A stretch of 64,000 nucleotides of DNA from Ornithobacterium rhinotracheale DSM 15997 (lineage in GTDB: Bacteria; Bacteroidota; Bacteroidia; Flavobacteriales; Weeksellaceae). The stretch is from assembly GCF_000265465.1 (NCBI RefSeq), contig NC_018016.1, forward strand, positions 2,160,001 through 2,224,000, written 5' to 3'. Below the pieces are notes generated by a model. The model was not told where the DNA came from and ran no database searches. It saw only the letters and a list, made by a program, of their open reading frames with translations. Positions within the stretch are counted from its first letter, which is position 1, and every line of letters starts with the position of its first letter. Positions 1 through 8,812 of the stretch are shown in pieces. The translations under genes were made by a program, and so were the position numbers.

Positions 1-1068
1 AGGTTCATAATCAGTAAAATACTCTATGGTTTGCTCACTTTGTGGGGTGTGGTTACCGTGATTTTCTTGCTCTTTAATGTAATGCAAGGAGACCCTGCGC
101 GTATGATGCTCGACCAGAACGAAGACCCTGTGCAATTGGCGGCGATTCGCCATAATTTGGGCTACGACCAACCAAAATTTAAGCAGTATCTATACTATTT
201 AAATGATTTATCGCCTATTTCTATAAATAGCAAAGACAGAGAAGATTTTACTTATTATTCTAAAGCCAAATATGGCGGAAAGGTGCTTTTTTCTACACAG
301 AATTATGATGTAGTGCTTAAATATCCTTATTTGCGAAAATCTTACCAAAAACAAGGGAAACCCGTTGCCGAAATCATTGCTGAAACCTTGCCTAATACGC
401 TCATTTTAGCCACCTCTGCAATTGTGATTGCATTTATTTTGGGAATTGTTTTGGGGATTATTTCTGCGGTGTTCAAAGACACTTGGATAGATAAATTTTT
501 GCTTGTAATCACTTCGATTGGTATGAGTGTGCCGTCGTTTTTTGCCGCGATCATTATGGCGTATATTTTTGCCTATCTCTTGGTAGATTACACGCATCTG
601 AACATGACGGGGAGTTTATACGAAGTCGATGATTATGGCACGGGCAAATATTTAGATTTAAAGAATTTAATTTTGCCTGCCATTACTTTAGGGATTCGTC
701 CGCTTGCGGTGATTACGCAGCTCACGCGCAACTCTTTGCTCGATGTGATGAGTCAAGATTACATCAGAACCGCATTTTCCAAAGGATTGAGCAAAAAGCA
801 AGTGATTCTAAAACACGCATTAAAAAATGCGCTAAATCCCGTAATTACCGCCACATCGGGCTGGTTTGCGGGCATGCTTGCAGGAGCCGTTTTTGTGGAA
901 TTTATTTTCGGGTGGAATGGGATAGGCAAAGAAATCGTAAACGCTTTGAACACGCTCGACCAGCCCGTGATTATGGGTGCCGTTTTGGTCATTGCATTGG
1001 CGTTTATCATCATTAATATTTTGGTGGATATTCTCTATGGCGTGCTCGACCCAAGAGTGAGAAAATAG
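1..1068 (+). CDS. Oligopeptide/dipeptide ABC transporter permease (DppB/OppB type), 5' end outside window
   Basis: Inner-membrane permease subunit of a peptide-type ABC importer. The reading frame is open from base 1 (it begins RFIISKILYG) and the first in-frame TTG at base 31 falls inside the first membrane helix, so the true start lies before the window. A hydrophobic N-terminal helix is followed by a periplasmic stretch of roughly 90 residues and then by several more helices. The cytoplasmic ABC-contact loop is seen as IRTAFSKGLSKKQVILKHAL, and the protein ends in the typical DPRVRK tail. The long stretch between helices 1 and 2 is common in Bacteroidota versions. The partner permease, ATPase and binding protein are not in view, so the substrate cannot be told. 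Confidence 0.9.
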   Translation, partial: RFIISKILYGLLTLWGVVTVIFLLFNVMQGDPARMMLDQNEDPVQLAAIRHNLGYDQPKFKQYLYYLNDLSPISINSKDREDFTYYSKAKYGGKVLFSTQNYDVVLKYPYLRKSYQKQGKPVAEIIAETLPNTLILATSAIVIAFILGIVLGIISAVFKDTWIDKFLLVITSIGMSVPSFFAAIIMAYIFAYLLVDYTHLNMTGSLYEVDDYGTGKYLDLKNLILPAITLGIRPLAVITQLTRNSLLDVMSQDYIRTAFSKGLSKKQVILKHALKNALNPVITATSGWFAGMLAGAVFVEFIFGWNGIGKEIVNALNTLDQPVIMGAVLVIALAFIIINILVDILYGVLDPRVRK

Positions 1069-1114
1069 GAATTTAGGTGTTTTTTTGATTGAATTTTGAT
1101 ACTAAATATAAAAC

Positions 1115-1146
1115 ACAAAAAAATCCCGAGTAATCGGGATTTTTTA
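1115..1146. terminator. Bidirectional intrinsic terminator
   Basis: AATCCCGA and TCGGGATT form a hairpin with a four-base loop, flanked by A-runs on the left and T-runs on the right. It sits between the convergent permease and pyrophosphatase genes and can serve both. Confidence 0.85.
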
Positions 1147-1166
1147 ATTCTTTGAAAATTATATGA

Positions 1167-1673
1167 TTAGATTAAATCTTTCATTTTAAATTCTTCTCCG
1201 CTGTAGCGATCAAAGCAGTCTTTCAAAATTTGCTCCGCTTCTTCTTTAGTGCCCCAGCCTTGCACATCTACTTTCTTTTTCTCTAAATCTTTATACACTT
1301 GGAAGAAATGTTCTATTTCGCTTCTCATGTGCGGGTTAAGGTCTTCTAGCGTTTCAAGGTTACTCCAAACAGGGTCGCCCACAGGTACACAGATTAATTT
1401 TTCGTCTGGACCTTTCTCATCTTGCATGTGGAATACACCAATGGTTTTCACTTCGATTAAACATCCAGGGAAAGTAGGCTCTGTTACCAATACCAAAACA
1501 TCTAGCGGGTCTTGGTCAAGGGCAAGTGTATTAGGAACAAATCCATAATCAGCAGGGTAGTGCATAGAGGAGAAAATAGTTCTGTCTAAACGGATTCTGT
1601 TCCATTTTTTGTCTAATTCATATTTGTTGCGGCTTCCTTTAGGAATCTCGATTAATACATCAAATGTTTTCAT
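1167..1673 (-). CDS. ppa: Inorganic pyrophosphatase (family I)
   Basis: Soluble cytoplasmic enzyme that hydrolyses pyrophosphate to two phosphates and so pulls biosynthetic reactions forward. The protein (168 aa) starts MKTFDVLIEIPKGSRNKYEL and carries the family I signature DQDPLDVLV with its metal-binding aspartates, plus the YPADYGFVPNT active-site stretch. An in-frame start 57 bases upstream would add 19 residues not seen in the family, so the ATG at 1673 is preferred. It is transcribed alone and ends at the shared terminator. Confidence 0.95.
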   Translation of the reverse strand: MKTFDVLIEIPKGSRNKYELDKKWNRIRLDRTIFSSMHYPADYGFVPNTLALDQDPLDVLVLVTEPTFPGCLIEVKTIGVFHMQDEKGPDEKLICVPVGDPVWSNLETLEDLNPHMRSEIEHFFQVYKDLEKKKVDVQGWGTKEEAEQILKDCFDRYSGEEFKMKDLI

Positions 1674-1754
1674 AGTCTTTATATGATTTAAATAATATCG
1701 CAAATTAATCATTATTTGGAAAAGCAACAAAATTAAATTCTAAAAATTTAACTT

Positions 1755-2408
1755 TTATGCATGGTCAAAATAGTTTTTTAATTGAATGCTTACTTTTTTG
1801 GCTAATTGCATGACCATGATATGCGTGCCACCTTTTATGATATCGGCATTTTTAATATTTCTTACGGGGAACACAATATCCCTATCGCCGTGCATGTGAT
1901 GTAGATTTTTTACGACTAAATCTTTTGGATCCCAACGAATGATTTGATGGATACTCCACTTTAAATAATAAGGATCTCGGTGCGTGAAAAATTCCTTGAT
2001 TTCAGGCAGCCGTCTGTCGTATAACTTTCTAAAAAAAGAATAAGAAAGAAAACTGTCTGAAGTGAAAAAACGCATCGGAATCAATCGATCGGCATTTAAT
2101 TTTCCGCCCCAGCGCATCAATTTTGGGAGCTCGCTATGGTTTTTCACTGTGGAGATTAAAATCGTTTTTTTAGGCGAAAGAAAACGATTCATTTCTTGCA
2201 CGATAATGCCCCCAAATGATAATCCAAGCAAGGCAAAATCCTCGCTTGTGTCTATGTTTTTTGCCATGCGTTGCGTGTAGTGCACCAGCGTTTCGCCCCT
2301 TTCGGGAATGAGCCATTCGATGAAAACGGGCTCTATCCCATCGGGGAATTTTAAAAATTTAAACGCCTTTTGGTTGGCACCGAGCCCGCTGATGCAGTAG
2401 AGTTTCAT
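1755..2408 (-). CDS. Alpha/beta hydrolase of unknown substrate
   Basis: Small predicted cytoplasmic hydrolase (217 aa). The nucleophile elbow is GLSFG with Ser64. A candidate catalytic Asp is in HGDRDIVFP and a candidate His in GGTHIMVM, in the order expected for the fold. The N-terminal YCISGLGAN is the usual oxyanion-side loop. Its ATG overlaps the stop of the mtaB gene by four bases, so the two are translationally coupled, but nothing in the sequence links it to tRNA modification. The substrate is unknown. Confidence 0.75.
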   Translation of the reverse strand: MKLYCISGLGANQKAFKFLKFPDGIEPVFIEWLIPERGETLVHYTQRMAKNIDTSEDFALLGLSFGGIIVQEMNRFLSPKKTILISTVKNHSELPKLMRWGGKLNADRLIPMRFFTSDSFLSYSFFRKLYDRRLPEIKEFFTHRDPYYLKWSIHQIIRWDPKDLVVKNLHHMHGDRDIVFPVRNIKNADIIKGGTHIMVMQLAKKVSIQLKNYFDHA

Positions 2409-3736
2409 AAAATTTGCACTTCCACAATGCCGTCTGGATTAAGCATAACTAAATCCACCTCGGTGCATTGATTGATTAAATCTGGATTGTATGGCGTTTG
2501 CACTTTGATGTAATTTTCGGTATAGCCGAACATCATGCCATCTTTATTTTCTGCCTCCCACACTACTTTTCGTCGTGTGCCCAATTGAGATTGGTAAAAT
2601 GCAACACGCTTTTTCTCGGAAAGAATTCTAAGCATTTTGTTGCGTTTTTTTCTTTCGTTAATCGGTACTACGCCTTCAAAATCAACGGCTTCTGTGTTGT
2701 CTCGCTCCGAATAAGTAAAGACATGCAAGTAGCTGATTGGTAATTGATTCAAGAAATTATAAGTTTCAAGAAAATGTGCTTCGGTCTCACCTGGGAAGCC
2801 CACAATCACATCTACCCCGATGCAACAATGCGGCATAATTTCTTTAATTTTAGCCACACGCTCTTGGTAAAGCCCTGTCAAGTAGCGGCGTTTCATTTTC
2901 TTTAAAATCTCGTCGCTACCTGATTGCAATGGAATATGAAAATGCGGCACAAATCGTTGGCTCTTTGCCGTGTATTCGATTAATTCATTTTTTAATAAAT
3001 TCGGTTCGATAGATGAAATTCTGATACGGTGCACATCTGTCTCTTGGTCAAGTCGTTCCACGAGTTCCAAGAAGGTGTGGTCGTGCTTTTTGTTACCAAA
3101 TTCACCTTTTCCATAATCGCCGATGTTTACTCCCGTGAGCACGATTTCTTCAATCCCTTTTTCGGCAATTTCTTGTGCATTTTTTAGTACATTTTCCACG
3201 CTGTCGCTTCGCGAAATTCCACGCGCAAGCGGAATGGTGCAATAGGTACATTTGTAGTCGCATCCGTCTTGCACTTTTAGGAAAGCACGCGTTCTGTCGC
3301 CAATGGAGTAGGCACTTTCGTAAAAATCAGCTTCTTCGATTTCGCAAGAGTGAATTTGCGTGTTTTCCTTGTTTAAGCTATCTAAAAAATGGACAATATT
3401 AAATTTTTCTTTTGCCCCCAAAACCAAATCCACACCTTCCATAGCTGCGATTTCTTCAGGTTTTAATTGCGCATAACATCCCACCACAATCACAAAACCT
3501 TGCGGATTGGCTTTTTGTGCCATCTTCACCACGCGTTTGCAATCTTTGTCGGCATTTTGCGTTACCGAGCAGGTGTTTATTACATACACATCGGCAGGCT
3601 GGTCAAACTCCACTTGCTCATAGCCACCTTGTTTGAGCGAACGAGCAATGGTGGAGGTTTCGGAAAAATTGAGTTTGCAGCCAAGGGTATAGAAAGCTGC
3701 TTTTTTATGTAGATTGTTATTTTGTGACGCATTCAT
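2405..3736 (-). CDS. mtaB: tRNA (N6-threonylcarbamoyladenosine(37)-C2)-methylthiotransferase MtaB
   Basis: Radical SAM enzyme that adds a methylthio group to t6A37 in tRNA. Domains in order: an N-terminal UPF0004 domain beginning AAFYTLGCKLNFSET with cysteines for the second iron-sulfur cluster, the radical SAM core with CDYKCTYC (CxxxCxxC), and a C-terminal TRAM-like domain. The YTLGCKLN opening and overall length (443 aa) point to MtaB rather than MiaB or RimO. I chose the ATG at 3736 (MNASQNNN); an upstream in-frame ATG at 3790 would add 18 residues of low family resemblance. Overlaps the following hydrolase by four bases. Confidence 0.9.
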   Translation of the reverse strand: MNASQNNNLHKKAAFYTLGCKLNFSETSTIARSLKQGGYEQVEFDQPADVYVINTCSVTQNADKDCKRVVKMAQKANPQGFVIVVGCYAQLKPEEIAAMEGVDLVLGAKEKFNIVHFLDSLNKENTQIHSCEIEEADFYESAYSIGDRTRAFLKVQDGCDYKCTYCTIPLARGISRSDSVENVLKNAQEIAEKGIEEIVLTGVNIGDYGKGEFGNKKHDHTFLELVERLDQETDVHRIRISSIEPNLLKNELIEYTAKSQRFVPHFHIPLQSGSDEILKKMKRRYLTGLYQERVAKIKEIMPHCCIGVDVIVGFPGETEAHFLETYNFLNQLPISYLHVFTYSERDNTEAVDFEGVVPINERKKRNKMLRILSEKKRVAFYQSQLGTRRKVVWEAENKDGMMFGYTENYIKVQTPYNPDLINQCTEVDLVMLNPDGIVEVQIL

Positions 3737-3855
3737 TTTGCAAAAATAATCATTTTTAGGATAGAAATATCTTGTATTAAATCTTAACACATAAATATTG
3801 TTCAGTAAAATGAAAAAAGTATTAAATTAGCCAAAGAATTCAAAATTAATTTCAC

Positions 3856-4602
3856 ATGAAACGACTTTCTACCCTTATTTTTATTATGTTTTTTGCAATG
3901 CTTCATGCTCAAAAAAGTATTGATGTGCAAGCTCGTTTTTTAGAAAATACCAAATATGAAGCTACGGCTAAATACGAGGTGAACATGAAGGTACTTGATA
4001 GCGATGAGTCCTTAGATATGAATTTTGTATTCAAAATGGATTTTTTGACGGGTAAGAAATCGGGAGAAAAAACGCCTATCGTCATCAAGATGAATAAGAT
4101 GGATTTTAAAATCAACGAAAATTTAATTCCGATTTCTTTTAATGGCTTGAAGATGTATGGCATTGCCGAAAATGGAACCAAAATTAGCATTGATTCGGTT
4201 GCGGGGACTATGATGAATAGCGAAGTGAAGAAGCAGCTCAAAAAGACATTTGACCAAATGAAACAGTACGATTTCTCTGGGAAAATCAAAGTGGGAGAGT
4301 CCAAAACTCTATCCCTGCCAATTGAGATGGATGGAGATAAAGTGGTGGCAGAAATGGTTTACACGCTAGAGCGTATCGAAAACAATCACGGGGTATTTAA
4401 TTTCAAAGGGAAAATTCCAGAATATATGAGCAATCAGGGCTTAAAAACCAATATAGAGCTAGAAGGGAAACTTTTCTATGATATTAAAAACTTTTTCTAC
4501 GATATAAACGATATCAATATGAAAATGAAAATGCAAAAAGGATCAAAAACCATCAATGCATTAGGAAAATTCGATATAAGAATTAACATCGTTAAAGAAT
4601 AA
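3856..4602 (+). CDS. Exported protein of unknown function, tandem paralog 1
   Basis: The 248-aa protein has a Sec signal peptide (hydrophobic LIFIMFFAML, cleavage near HAQ) and no membrane segment after it, so it should be periplasmic or attached outside. Rich in Lys, Met and beta-prone stretches. It resembles the next gene in layout: a KS(I/V) start after the signal peptide, a G-x-S/F-x-LP segment, and a YTLxxI segment about 100 residues before the end. I do not recognise a named family. A possible promoter, TTG-N22-TAAATTAG, lies at 3798-3830. Confidence 0.7.
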   Translation: MKRLSTLIFIMFFAMLHAQKSIDVQARFLENTKYEATAKYEVNMKVLDSDESLDMNFVFKMDFLTGKKSGEKTPIVIKMNKMDFKINENLIPISFNGLKMYGIAENGTKISIDSVAGTMMNSEVKKQLKKTFDQMKQYDFSGKIKVGESKTLSLPIEMDGDKVVAEMVYTLERIENNHGVFNFKGKIPEYMSNQGLKTNIELEGKLFYDIKNFFYDINDINMKMKMQKGSKTINALGKFDIRINIVKE

Positions 4603-4632
4603 AAAAACGAATTTTAGCTATTTTTTAATTCA

Positions 4633-5400
4633 ATGAAAAAAGCATTTTCTCTACTATTTTTGTTCGTATTATTTGGGCTAAATGCGCAAAAATCCGTTAG
4701 GCTAAAACCTGGATTTTATCCCAAAAAGCATTACCAAATTGAGTCCAAATCATTGATCAATATATTTGGGCAAGGAAATGCAGTTGCGATGCTTGAGCAG
4801 TTTACAATCGAGATAAAGACGGGGCGGAGATTCATTTTTATCATTCCATTTTCGGGAAAGATTACCGAGAGCACCTTTAGAGCCAATGGGCAAGAAATTC
4901 AGCCCCAAGAAAAAATTGTGGGTGCAGATTTTAGTGGGCTTTCAAATGGCGAAATCCTGCGTATTGATACGATTGCGATAAAAGAGAAAAGCATACTTGA
5001 GCGATTGAATAATGTTTTTGGAACAATGAATGATTACAATCAATTTCTAAAAGGAAGAATGCGAATAGGCAATCGTTTTGTGATGAGGTTGCCCATGCAA
5101 GAAATTCAAAAATATATGAAAGGGGAGAATAAAGATTCTGACATTAAAATCATTTATACGCTCACCAAGATTGATAAAAAATATGCATATTTGGATTTAT
5201 CTGTCGAAATGCCAGAACTGGAATTTGAATCTGGAATCATCTCTAAACTAAAAGGAAAAGGAGGGGCGAGATATGATAAGGATGCCAAATTCTTTGATAA
5301 AAATGATGTAACGATCGAAATCTCGCTTTCGCAAGATGACAAGAGTGTAGATATTATAAACGATATTTCGCTAGACACTAAGGTTTTAGATTTAAACTAG
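4633..5400 (+). CDS. Exported protein of unknown function, tandem paralog 2
   Basis: The 255-aa protein has a signal peptide (AFSLLFLFVLFGLNAQ) and no later membrane helix. It starts 30 bases after the previous gene and is probably co-transcribed with it. Shared features such as QKSV at the mature start, GNRFVMRLPM, and IIYTLTKI suggest an old tandem duplication. The function is unknown. The pair is closed by a strong terminator. Confidence 0.7.
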   Translation: MKKAFSLLFLFVLFGLNAQKSVRLKPGFYPKKHYQIESKSLINIFGQGNAVAMLEQFTIEIKTGRRFIFIIPFSGKITESTFRANGQEIQPQEKIVGADFSGLSNGEILRIDTIAIKEKSILERLNNVFGTMNDYNQFLKGRMRIGNRFVMRLPMQEIQKYMKGENKDSDIKIIYTLTKIDKKYAYLDLSVEMPELEFESGIISKLKGKGGARYDKDAKFFDKNDVTIEISLSQDDKSVDIINDISLDTKVLDLN

Positions 5401-5416
5401 AAATTCTTTAAATACA

Positions 5417-5455
5417 AAAAAACAGCCCTTAAAACTAAATTTAAGGGCTGTTTAT
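5417..5455. terminator. Bidirectional intrinsic terminator
   Basis: AACAGCCCTTAAA pairs with TTTAAGGGCTGTT around a short loop, with flanking A and T tracts. It lies between convergent genes. Confidence 0.85.
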
Positions 5456-5471
5456 ATATAGAGAAAAAGTA

Positions 5472-5948
5472 TTATTCAATTTTGATGTAAGTATTGATCA
5501 AAGTTTCCTCTTTACCATCTTGGTCTCTATCTTGCGTTTTGCCTTTTAAAACCAAAGTTTTGCTATCTGGAAAGCTCACTAGATAGTCAGGAAATTGCAA
5601 TCCATTGATAGTTAAGTGTTCACCATTTTCAGTAAAGTTATAGTATTCTATCTCATTGTTTAAAGGTATGCAAGTATCATTTTCCCCTTCAGTAAAGCTC
5701 TCATGGAAGTATTGATTTTTTTGATTAAAAGCAATATAATCTTTCTTAGCACATTCGTTCTCCTCACGAAAATCAAAGGTATTTGCTTTGTTGTTACTCG
5801 TATTTATGATTTTTTTCTCCACCAAATGCCACTTGCCTAAAAGTTTTCCATTGTATAGATTAGTTTTCGTATTATCATCATCGTTTTTACAACTTGTAAA
5901 AAGGAAAGATAAGCCCAATAAGCCTGAGAGTAAAACTATTTTTTTCAT
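5472..5948 (-). CDS. Lipoprotein with lipocalin-like region
   Basis: The 158-aa protein has a lipoprotein signal ending FLFTSC (Cys20) followed by an acidic KNDDDN stretch, which favours outer-membrane or surface export in Bacteroidota. The mature part begins GKWHLVEKKI, the typical first strand of lipocalin-like domains in this phylum. The ligand is unknown. A monocistronic unit with its own minus-7 box at 5972-5979. Confidence 0.7.
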   Translation of the reverse strand: MKKIVLLSGLLGLSFLFTSCKNDDDNTKTNLYNGKLLGKWHLVEKKIINTSNNKANTFDFREENECAKKDYIAFNQKNQYFHESFTEGENDTCIPLNNEIEYYNFTENGEHLTINGLQFPDYLVSFPDSKTLVLKGKTQDRDQDGKEETLINTYIKIE

Positions 5949-5971
5949 AGCATAAATTTTAATGCAAATGT

Positions 5972-5979
5972 CAAAAGTA
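5972..5979 (-). promoter_or_regulatory. Bacteroidota-type minus-7 box
   Basis: Reads TACTTTTG on the minus strand (consensus TAnnTTTG), 24 bases before the lipoprotein ATG at 5948. No clear minus-33 TTG was found. Confidence 0.45.
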
Positions 5980-6049
5980 GTGCCAAATGAATGCGTTACT
6001 AAATTGAATTTAAAAAATCACCAAACAAAAATCATGAGCATACTACTGA

Positions 6050-6078
6050 TTGAAATCCTAAGAAAATATGTATATTAG
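6050..6078 (+). promoter_or_regulatory. Candidate promoter of the N-glycan operon
   Basis: TTG at 6050-6052, an 18-base gap, then TATATTAG at 6071-6078, a near match to the TAnnTTTG minus-7 box. It is placed about 20 bases before the sulfatase ATG. Confidence 0.4.
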
Positions 6079-6099
6079 CCTAATTGTAATTAAAATTTA

Positions 6100-7608
6100 A
6101 TGAAAAAGGCTATTTTATTATCGAGCCTCATGAGTGTTTCGGCACTAGCGATGGCTCAGAAAAAATTAAGTTCAAAACCCAATATCGTAATCATTTATGC
6201 AGATGATTTGGGAATCAACGATTTGTCTTGCTATGGGGCTAAAGAAATCAAAACGCCAAACATAGACAAATTGGCGCAAAATGGTGTGAGGTTAACCAAT
6301 GCTTATGCTGCAGCGGCAACCTGTACGCCGAGCCGTTTTTCATTGCTTACAGGCGTTTATCCTTGGAAAAACAAAAATGCCCGAATCCTAGAAGGCGATG
6401 CGCCGATGCTCATTCCACAAAACGACCATAATTTGCCAAGCCAATTGCAAAAGGCAGGCTATGTTACGGGCGTAGTGGGAAAATGGCATTTAGGTTTAGG
6501 AAATGGCAAAATGGACTGGAACCAAAAAATCACTCCGTCGCCCAACGATATAGGATTCGATTATTCATTCATCACCGCAGCTACCAACGACCGTGTGCCT
6601 ACTGTTTTTGTAGAAAATCACTCGGTGGTGGGCTTGGAAAAATCAGACCCGCTCAAGGTGAGTTATAAAACCAATTTCCCAGGTGAGCCTACGGGAAAAG
6701 ACAATCCAGAATTGCTGAAATTAAAACCTTCGCAAGGGCATAATCAAAGTATCCATAACGGAATTCCACGCATCGGCTATCAAACGGGCGGAAAGAATGC
6801 CCGCGACCAATGGGTAGATGAGGATATGGCAGATCTTTTTGTGAAAAAGGCAGAAAACTTTATTTCAGAAAATAAAAATAAACCATTTTTCTTGTACTAC
6901 GCACTGCACCAGCCACATGTGCCGCGCACACCGAATCAGCGTTTTGTGGGGAGTACCAATTTAGGACCAAGAGGAGATGCCGTGGTAGAAGCCGATTGGT
7001 GTGTGGGACAAATCATGGAACAGCTTAAAAAAGAGAATTTGCTAGACAATACTTTAGTAATTTTCAGTAGCGACAATGGTCCTGTGCTTGACGATGGCTA
7101 CTTTGATGGGGCAGAGGAGACCAAAAATCTTCATCAGCCTTGGGGTAAATATAAAGGTGGGAAATATAGCATGTACAACGCAGGGGCAAATATTCCTTTG
7201 ATTGTATATTGGAAAGACCAAACCCCGCAAAAGGTGTCTGATGCTTTGCTTTCTCAGATTGATTTACCTGCATCTTTGATGGATTTGGTGGGAATGAAAA
7301 ATGTAACTTTTGCCGATTCTCAAGATTATTTAAAAACATTTTTGGGCAAATCCAACAAGCACCGCAAATATCTGTTGCACGAGGGAATGCAAGGTAAAAT
7401 TGCATTGAGACAAGGCAAATGGTCTTACATTCCGCCGTATGACGGGCCTAAAATGGTGCCATGGGGTGTAACTATCGAAACAGGAAATGCCGACAAACCA
7501 CAATTGTACAATTTGTGCCAAGACCCAGGCGAGACCAAAAATGTTGCTGAAAAACACGCAAATAAAATTAAGAAATTTGATAATTTAATTAAAGCTTCAA
7601 TGCAATGA
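6100..7608 (+). CDS. Sulfatase (arylsulfatase A-like, family S1)
   Basis: Exported enzyme (502 aa) that removes sulfate esters from glycans. The signal peptide ends near AMAQ. The catalytic signature CTPSR is at residues 75-79, with Cys75 expected to become formylglycine. Metal ligands are seen in IIYADDLG and FSSDNGPV. First gene of a four-gene operon; its stop overlaps the next start by four bases (ATGA). Given the neighbours, the likely substrate is a sulfated sugar on host N-glycans or mucin, for example sulfated GlcNAc or Gal, but the subfamily cannot be assigned by eye. A formylglycine-generating maturase is not in the window. Confidence 0.92.
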   Translation: MKKAILLSSLMSVSALAMAQKKLSSKPNIVIIYADDLGINDLSCYGAKEIKTPNIDKLAQNGVRLTNAYAAAATCTPSRFSLLTGVYPWKNKNARILEGDAPMLIPQNDHNLPSQLQKAGYVTGVVGKWHLGLGNGKMDWNQKITPSPNDIGFDYSFITAATNDRVPTVFVENHSVVGLEKSDPLKVSYKTNFPGEPTGKDNPELLKLKPSQGHNQSIHNGIPRIGYQTGGKNARDQWVDEDMADLFVKKAENFISENKNKPFFLYYALHQPHVPRTPNQRFVGSTNLGPRGDAVVEADWCVGQIMEQLKKENLLDNTLVIFSSDNGPVLDDGYFDGAEETKNLHQPWGKYKGGKYSMYNAGANIPLIVYWKDQTPQKVSDALLSQIDLPASLMDLVGMKNVTFADSQDYLKTFLGKSNKHRKYLLHEGMQGKIALRQGKWSYIPPYDGPKMVPWGVTIETGNADKPQLYNLCQDPGETKNVAEKHANKIKKFDNLIKASMQ

Positions 7609-8792
7609 TACATTTTAGAAATTGCTTCCTTTTTTGTTTAACTTTTTGTGCAGTTGTGCTTTTTGCACAGCAACCACAAACGGTAGAAGTGTTTAAAAAT
7701 ACACTCGTAAATTTCAGCAACGAGGGCGAAATCCCGAATACGATTCGTTTGCAAAGTGGTCGGCTTTTAATTAAAAAAGTAAAAGCACCCGTATTTAAAA
7801 AAGGAACAGATGTTTCTATCAAAGTAAAATTGCGTTCTAATGGTGATTCTTGGGACAAGGCGGGCTCTGTTTTTGTTTTAAGCCCTAAAGATCAAAACAA
7901 TATTTTAAAAATAGCGCAAGGCAAAGCCAAATTCCCAAGTGGCTCTGCACCCGAGGCGGGGTTTAATGGCGTGCTGCCTGCAGAAGGCTACAATCCGCCT
8001 GTGGAATTGATGCGTTTTATGACGCCTTTTGGCGTAGGACATTTTAGCGACACGATTAAATTCCCCAAAACCAAATTAGGGCGTCCTGTGAGTGTGCCTA
8101 CTTGGGCAGATTTTGTGGAGTGGAATCAGGATATTTCGCAATTGCAATCTTTGTTGATGGGCGAATTTTATGTCGGTGTTTGGATTGATACTTGGACTAA
8201 AGAAGGCTATTTGGTAGACATCAGTTTGGAATATTCGGGAAGACCTCGCCCGATTAAAAAAGTGCTCCCGCTTGTGAGCACAGTCTACTACATTGATGGA
8301 CAAAAAATCCCTGATTTCTTTTCAAGACAAACTTTGCAGATGTCTTTTGATTTTCCAAAAGTGAAAAAATCAACTCAACCTGAACTATACTACATCACTT
8401 CGGGGCATGGTGGGCATGAAAAAGGCGATGAATTTGTGAAAAAACAAAATACCGTGAGCATAGATCACAAGCCCGTTTTAGATTTTATTCCATGGAGAGA
8501 TGATTGTGCTTCGTTCAGAAGGTTTAGCCCCACGAGTGGCGTTTGGGTGCAGAAAGACACGGCAAGATTTTACAACGATGCGGGCGGGGTAGAAACTCGC
8601 GTGATTGAAGAACGATTGGCGTCTTCGGATTTGTCTCGCTCTAATTGGTGCCCAGGTTCGCAAGTATTGCCTGAAATTGCCCCTGTTCAATTATCGCAAG
8701 GAAAACATGTTTTAGCTATAAAAATACCTGCCACTGCCAATAAGGAAAATCAACAAAATCATTGGATGGTTTCGGCATATTTGGTGTACTAA
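7605..8792 (+). CDS. PNGase F-like peptide-N-glycosidase
   Basis: Predicted secreted amidase releasing N-glycans from asparagine. The 395-aa protein has a signal peptide ending near LFAQ. Residues about 25-210 match the PNGase F N domain and about 215-395 the C domain. Against remembered PNGase F (Elizabethkingia), WDKAGSVFV matches the WDRYANVYV strand (Asp84 at catalytic Asp60), SGHGGHEKGDEF matches the Glu206 region (Glu276), and RSNWCPGSQV matches AGWCPGMAV. The position of Glu118 (TETW) is Asp195 here (IDTW). Only the last of the three disulfides appears retained (Cys301-Cys349). Followed 20 bases later by a GH92 gene, which supports N-glycan processing. Confidence 0.85.
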   Translation: MIHFRNCFLFCLTFCAVVLFAQQPQTVEVFKNTLVNFSNEGEIPNTIRLQSGRLLIKKVKAPVFKKGTDVSIKVKLRSNGDSWDKAGSVFVLSPKDQNNILKIAQGKAKFPSGSAPEAGFNGVLPAEGYNPPVELMRFMTPFGVGHFSDTIKFPKTKLGRPVSVPTWADFVEWNQDISQLQSLLMGEFYVGVWIDTWTKEGYLVDISLEYSGRPRPIKKVLPLVSTVYYIDGQKIPDFFSRQTLQMSFDFPKVKKSTQPELYYITSGHGGHEKGDEFVKKQNTVSIDHKPVLDFIPWRDDCASFRRFSPTSGVWVQKDTARFYNDAGGVETRVIEERLASSDLSRSNWCPGSQVLPEIAPVQLSQGKHVLAIKIPATANKENQQNHWMVSAYLVY

Positions 8793-8812
8793 AAAAACTT
8801 CAATTTAAATAA

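Noticed and set aside
6483-6668. Short open frames inside the sulfatase, lacZ-like, susC and other long genes
   Set aside because: They lie in other frames of clear genes, with no start signals or recognisable protein features.
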